From contig NW_003135370.1 in the NCBI RefSeq assembly GCF_000003605.2, positions 44,258 to 108,257 of the forward strand: a stretch of 64,000 bases of DNA. The letters are read 5' to 3'. The notes beneath the pieces were generated by a model that saw nothing but the letters and a program-made list of their open reading frames with translations, did no database searches and was not told where the DNA came from. This document shows, piece after piece, positions 62,901-64,000 of the stretch (its first letter is position 1; every line of letters begins with the position of its first letter). This stretch comes from Saccoglossus kowalevskii (taxonomy: Eukaryota > Hemichordata > Enteropneusta > Harrimaniidae). Position numbers and translations under genes: made by a program.

Positions 62901-63374
62901 TTGATCCGATATCGCCGTCAAGAATTAAGTTCCTGTTAATGGTGATATCACCGGTCTCACTCTCTATTGAGAGCGAGTGTTCACCGATAATCTGTACCTC
63001 TACGCTACCATCGATGACTAGAGTCCCGTTAAATCGAAAATGCGTGATTAGATAATTCCATTCTTTCTGAGACTGGTCTTCGAAAGAGTGCGACGTAAAA
63101 TAACCATCGTATATCTCAACGGTCCGTGCTGGACTGGATTCTGTTGGCGGGGGAGCGGTAGCGTTTAAAGACGTCCCAGTGCCATTTGAAGAACTGGTTG
63201 TCAAGTCTGTTATTGTTAACGGGGTCGTTCCGATAGTAGAGTTTTCGTATTCTGTATTGTTAATGCCGTGGCTAGCTGGTGTTGTGACTAGCGGTATTTC
63301 TAAGTAGGAATATTGCCATGTGGCGTCCGTTGTATTTATTAATAACACCCCAGAGTCAAATATATGCTTATTTC
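44849..63374 (-). CDS. Adhesion GPCR with glycine-rich ectodomain (5' end outside window)
   Basis: Minus-strand exons, 5' to 3': 63374-62865, 62098-61937, 60466-60368, 59407-59084, 58660-58586, 58441-58341, 55341-55150, 53107-53060, 51917-51782, 51553-51410, 50748-50673, 50232-50115, 49749-49697, 49209-49083, 48990-48884, 48770-48668, 48451-48301, 48045-47912, 47823-47738, 46348-46222, 45892-45770, 45562-45490 and 44901-44849 (TGA). That is 1039 aa with all phases closing. Order: Ser/Thr-rich mucin-like part with N-glycosylation sites; glycine-rich module (exons 2-5); GAIN domain (exons 7-14); GPS (CVFWNYS..CLCNHL^TNFAVL); seven TM segments, with WMLVEGMHLYL in TM3, CWLS, LLPLLGITWLFG in TM6 and FFIFIFHCLANDEVRKTF after TM7. 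It should self-cleave and signal through its TNFAVLL tethered agonist. The TM region is closest to the latrophilin-like type. The N-terminus and signal peptide lie beyond 63374. The last two exons are the least certain. Confidence 0.9.
49083..49749 (-). other. GPCR proteolysis site (GPS) of the adhesion GPCR
   Basis: Two exons (49749-49697 and 49209-49083) give the full Cys/Trp box: CVFWNYS, then WSTDGC, then CLCNHLTNFAVL. The cleavage tripeptide His-Leu-Thr is at 49127-49119, with scission expected before the Thr. All four cysteines and both tryptophans of a canonical GPS are present, so autoproteolysis is predicted. Confidence 0.9.
50322..50346. repeat. TA dinucleotide run
   Basis: About twelve TA units in an intron of the adhesion GPCR. 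Confidence 0.9.
52118..53059. other. Intronic DNA of the adhesion GPCR without visible exon
   Basis: Part of the intron between exons 53107-53060 and 51917-51782. Overlapping open stretches (52387-52797 minus, 52444-52698 plus) have no recognisable motif. They might be an old insertion, but nothing supports coding. Confidence 0.35.
56877..56961 (+). repeat. AAAT tetranucleotide microsatellite
   Basis: About 21 uninterrupted AAAT units in a receptor intron. The same tetranucleotide, on the other strand, forms the array at 33789-34026. Confidence 0.97.
57242..57702. other. Assembly gap, 461 N
   Basis: A run of 461 N inside a receptor intron. The non-round size suggests an estimated rather than placeholder gap. 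Confidence 1.
58586..62098 (-). other. Glycine-rich ectodomain module of the adhesion GPCR
   Basis: Exons 62098-61937, 60466-60368, 59407-59084 and 58660-58586, all phase 1-1, encode spaced Gly clusters alternating with short beta-like strands. Examples in order: GGGGHGGYGGGW, LLGGSSG, YARGGGAIELKS, CAGGGAGGKIRID, YCGCGGAGGVIEVL and a final poly-Gly stretch. The alternation of GGGxGGxIxV blocks with hydrophobic strands and paired Cys resembles the glycine-rich region of ALK/LTK-type receptors and Gly-rich beta-helical surface proteins. The resemblance is by pattern only. Confidence 0.7.
60969..61062 (+). repeat. TAGTG pentanucleotide microsatellite
   Basis: About 18 TAGTG units with two TAGTT variants in an intron of the adhesion GPCR. 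A second short array of the same unit follows at about 61131-61157, separated by about 70 bp of unique sequence. Confidence 0.95.
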
Positions 63375-64000
63375 CTACAGGTGAAATATATCATGAAAGT
63401 TACTGTAAAACTATTAAGATGCAGCGTCAATTTCTGATCAATATTAATTTCGCACCGTGATCTCATCTGAACCCCGTTTACCCAATTTGCTTGCAATCAA
63501 TCCACCAACGATGCGAATATGGCGCCACAGGTATTTGCAGTCTACGACTCGTTCTCACATTCCAAGAATTGTATTTCACATTAGAACAACACAAAGTTCA
63601 TTACGTTAAACACTAGATTACACACAGCACAGACAGTAATATATACATGTATAACTTAAATTCAAGCCAAATGTAGTACATTGGATTTTTTATGAAACAA
63701 AGAATAACAGCGTATCTAGCCCGACATGTTCCCATTGAACATACTACATGTACGGTTGTACAAATATTGCACCAAAGGTGTGGAATATTTCAACAAAACA
63801 CCTTAAGTTGTCTACTGGGGGGGGGGGAGGCATTACAAATTGATTTGTAATTAAGAAATTCTATATTAGTTATTATTAAGGAAGCAGATGTGCATGGGAA
63901 ACGCTTCACACATTTGATTATTAAGGTATTATTAATGAACAACTGAAATTCAAGCATTTTTGCACCCAGTCAGAGAAGTTGCAACGTGTCCAGTCACGCT
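63375..64000. other. 5'-flanking intron of the adhesion GPCR, no exon seen
   Basis: The exon ending at 63374 begins in the middle of a codon after a good acceptor, so an upstream exon must exist. I find no candidate with a proper donor in these 626 bases. They hold a G-run near 63818 and AT-rich sequence. Confidence 0.5.

Overview
The window is eukaryotic genomic DNA: long AT-rich introns with GT..AG boundaries, tetra- and pentanucleotide microsatellites, two assembly gaps (50 N and 461 N) and transposon remnants. Three protein genes are metazoan families (MARCHF6, an ANKUB1-like protein, an adhesion GPCR) and a fourth is a WD-repeat gene. The DIRS and Mutator/exonuclease remnants, the close similarity of MARCHF6 to the vertebrate protein and the base composition suggest a marine invertebrate, perhaps a deuterostome such as a hemichordate or lancelet. 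The species is a guess.

Layout. (1) 1-6.2 kb: a decayed DIRS-type tyrosine-recombinase retrotransposon on the minus strand, with about 75 bp inverted repeats at about 83-157 and 6092-6168. (2) 6.4-11.7 kb: first two coding exons of a minus-strand WD-repeat gene (WDR88-like?); the rest lies beyond position 1, so the DIRS element sits in its intron. The first intron also holds a plus-strand pseudogene (7.1-8.85 kb) joining a Mutator-type domain to a DEDDh exonuclease. (3) 11.66-12.02 kb: a 357 bp head-to-head promoter. (4) 12.0-26.0 kb: a complete 20-exon MARCHF6 gene (975 aa), an ER membrane E3 ubiquitin ligase, with a TTAA-flanked MITE and a roughly 325 bp tandem repeat in its introns. (5) 26-31.3 kb: 3' UTR and intergenic DNA. 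(6) 31.3-42.1 kb: a 4-exon ANKUB1-like gene (ubiquitin-like plus ankyrin) with a long C-terminal tail of repeated aromatic/Trp-Lys motifs; it carries a one-base frame break. Its 8.2 kb intron holds a TA-flanked pogo/Tigger-like MITE and a 240 bp TTTA array. (7) 44.8-63.4 kb: 23 exons of a minus-strand adhesion GPCR whose ectodomain is a glycine-rich module followed by a GAIN domain, a canonical HLT GPS and seven TM segments. Its 5' end lies beyond the window.

All splice phases in MARCHF6 and the receptor close exactly (2928 nt = 976 codons; 3120 nt after the first partial codon = 1040 codons), which strongly supports the hand-built models. The strongest candidates for something undescribed are the glycine-rich adhesion GPCR encoded by consecutive phase 1-1 exons, the ankyrin/ubiquitin-like protein with the Trp-Lys tail, and an abrupt change in CpG content near 28 kb that separates the MARCHF6 half from the receptor half.
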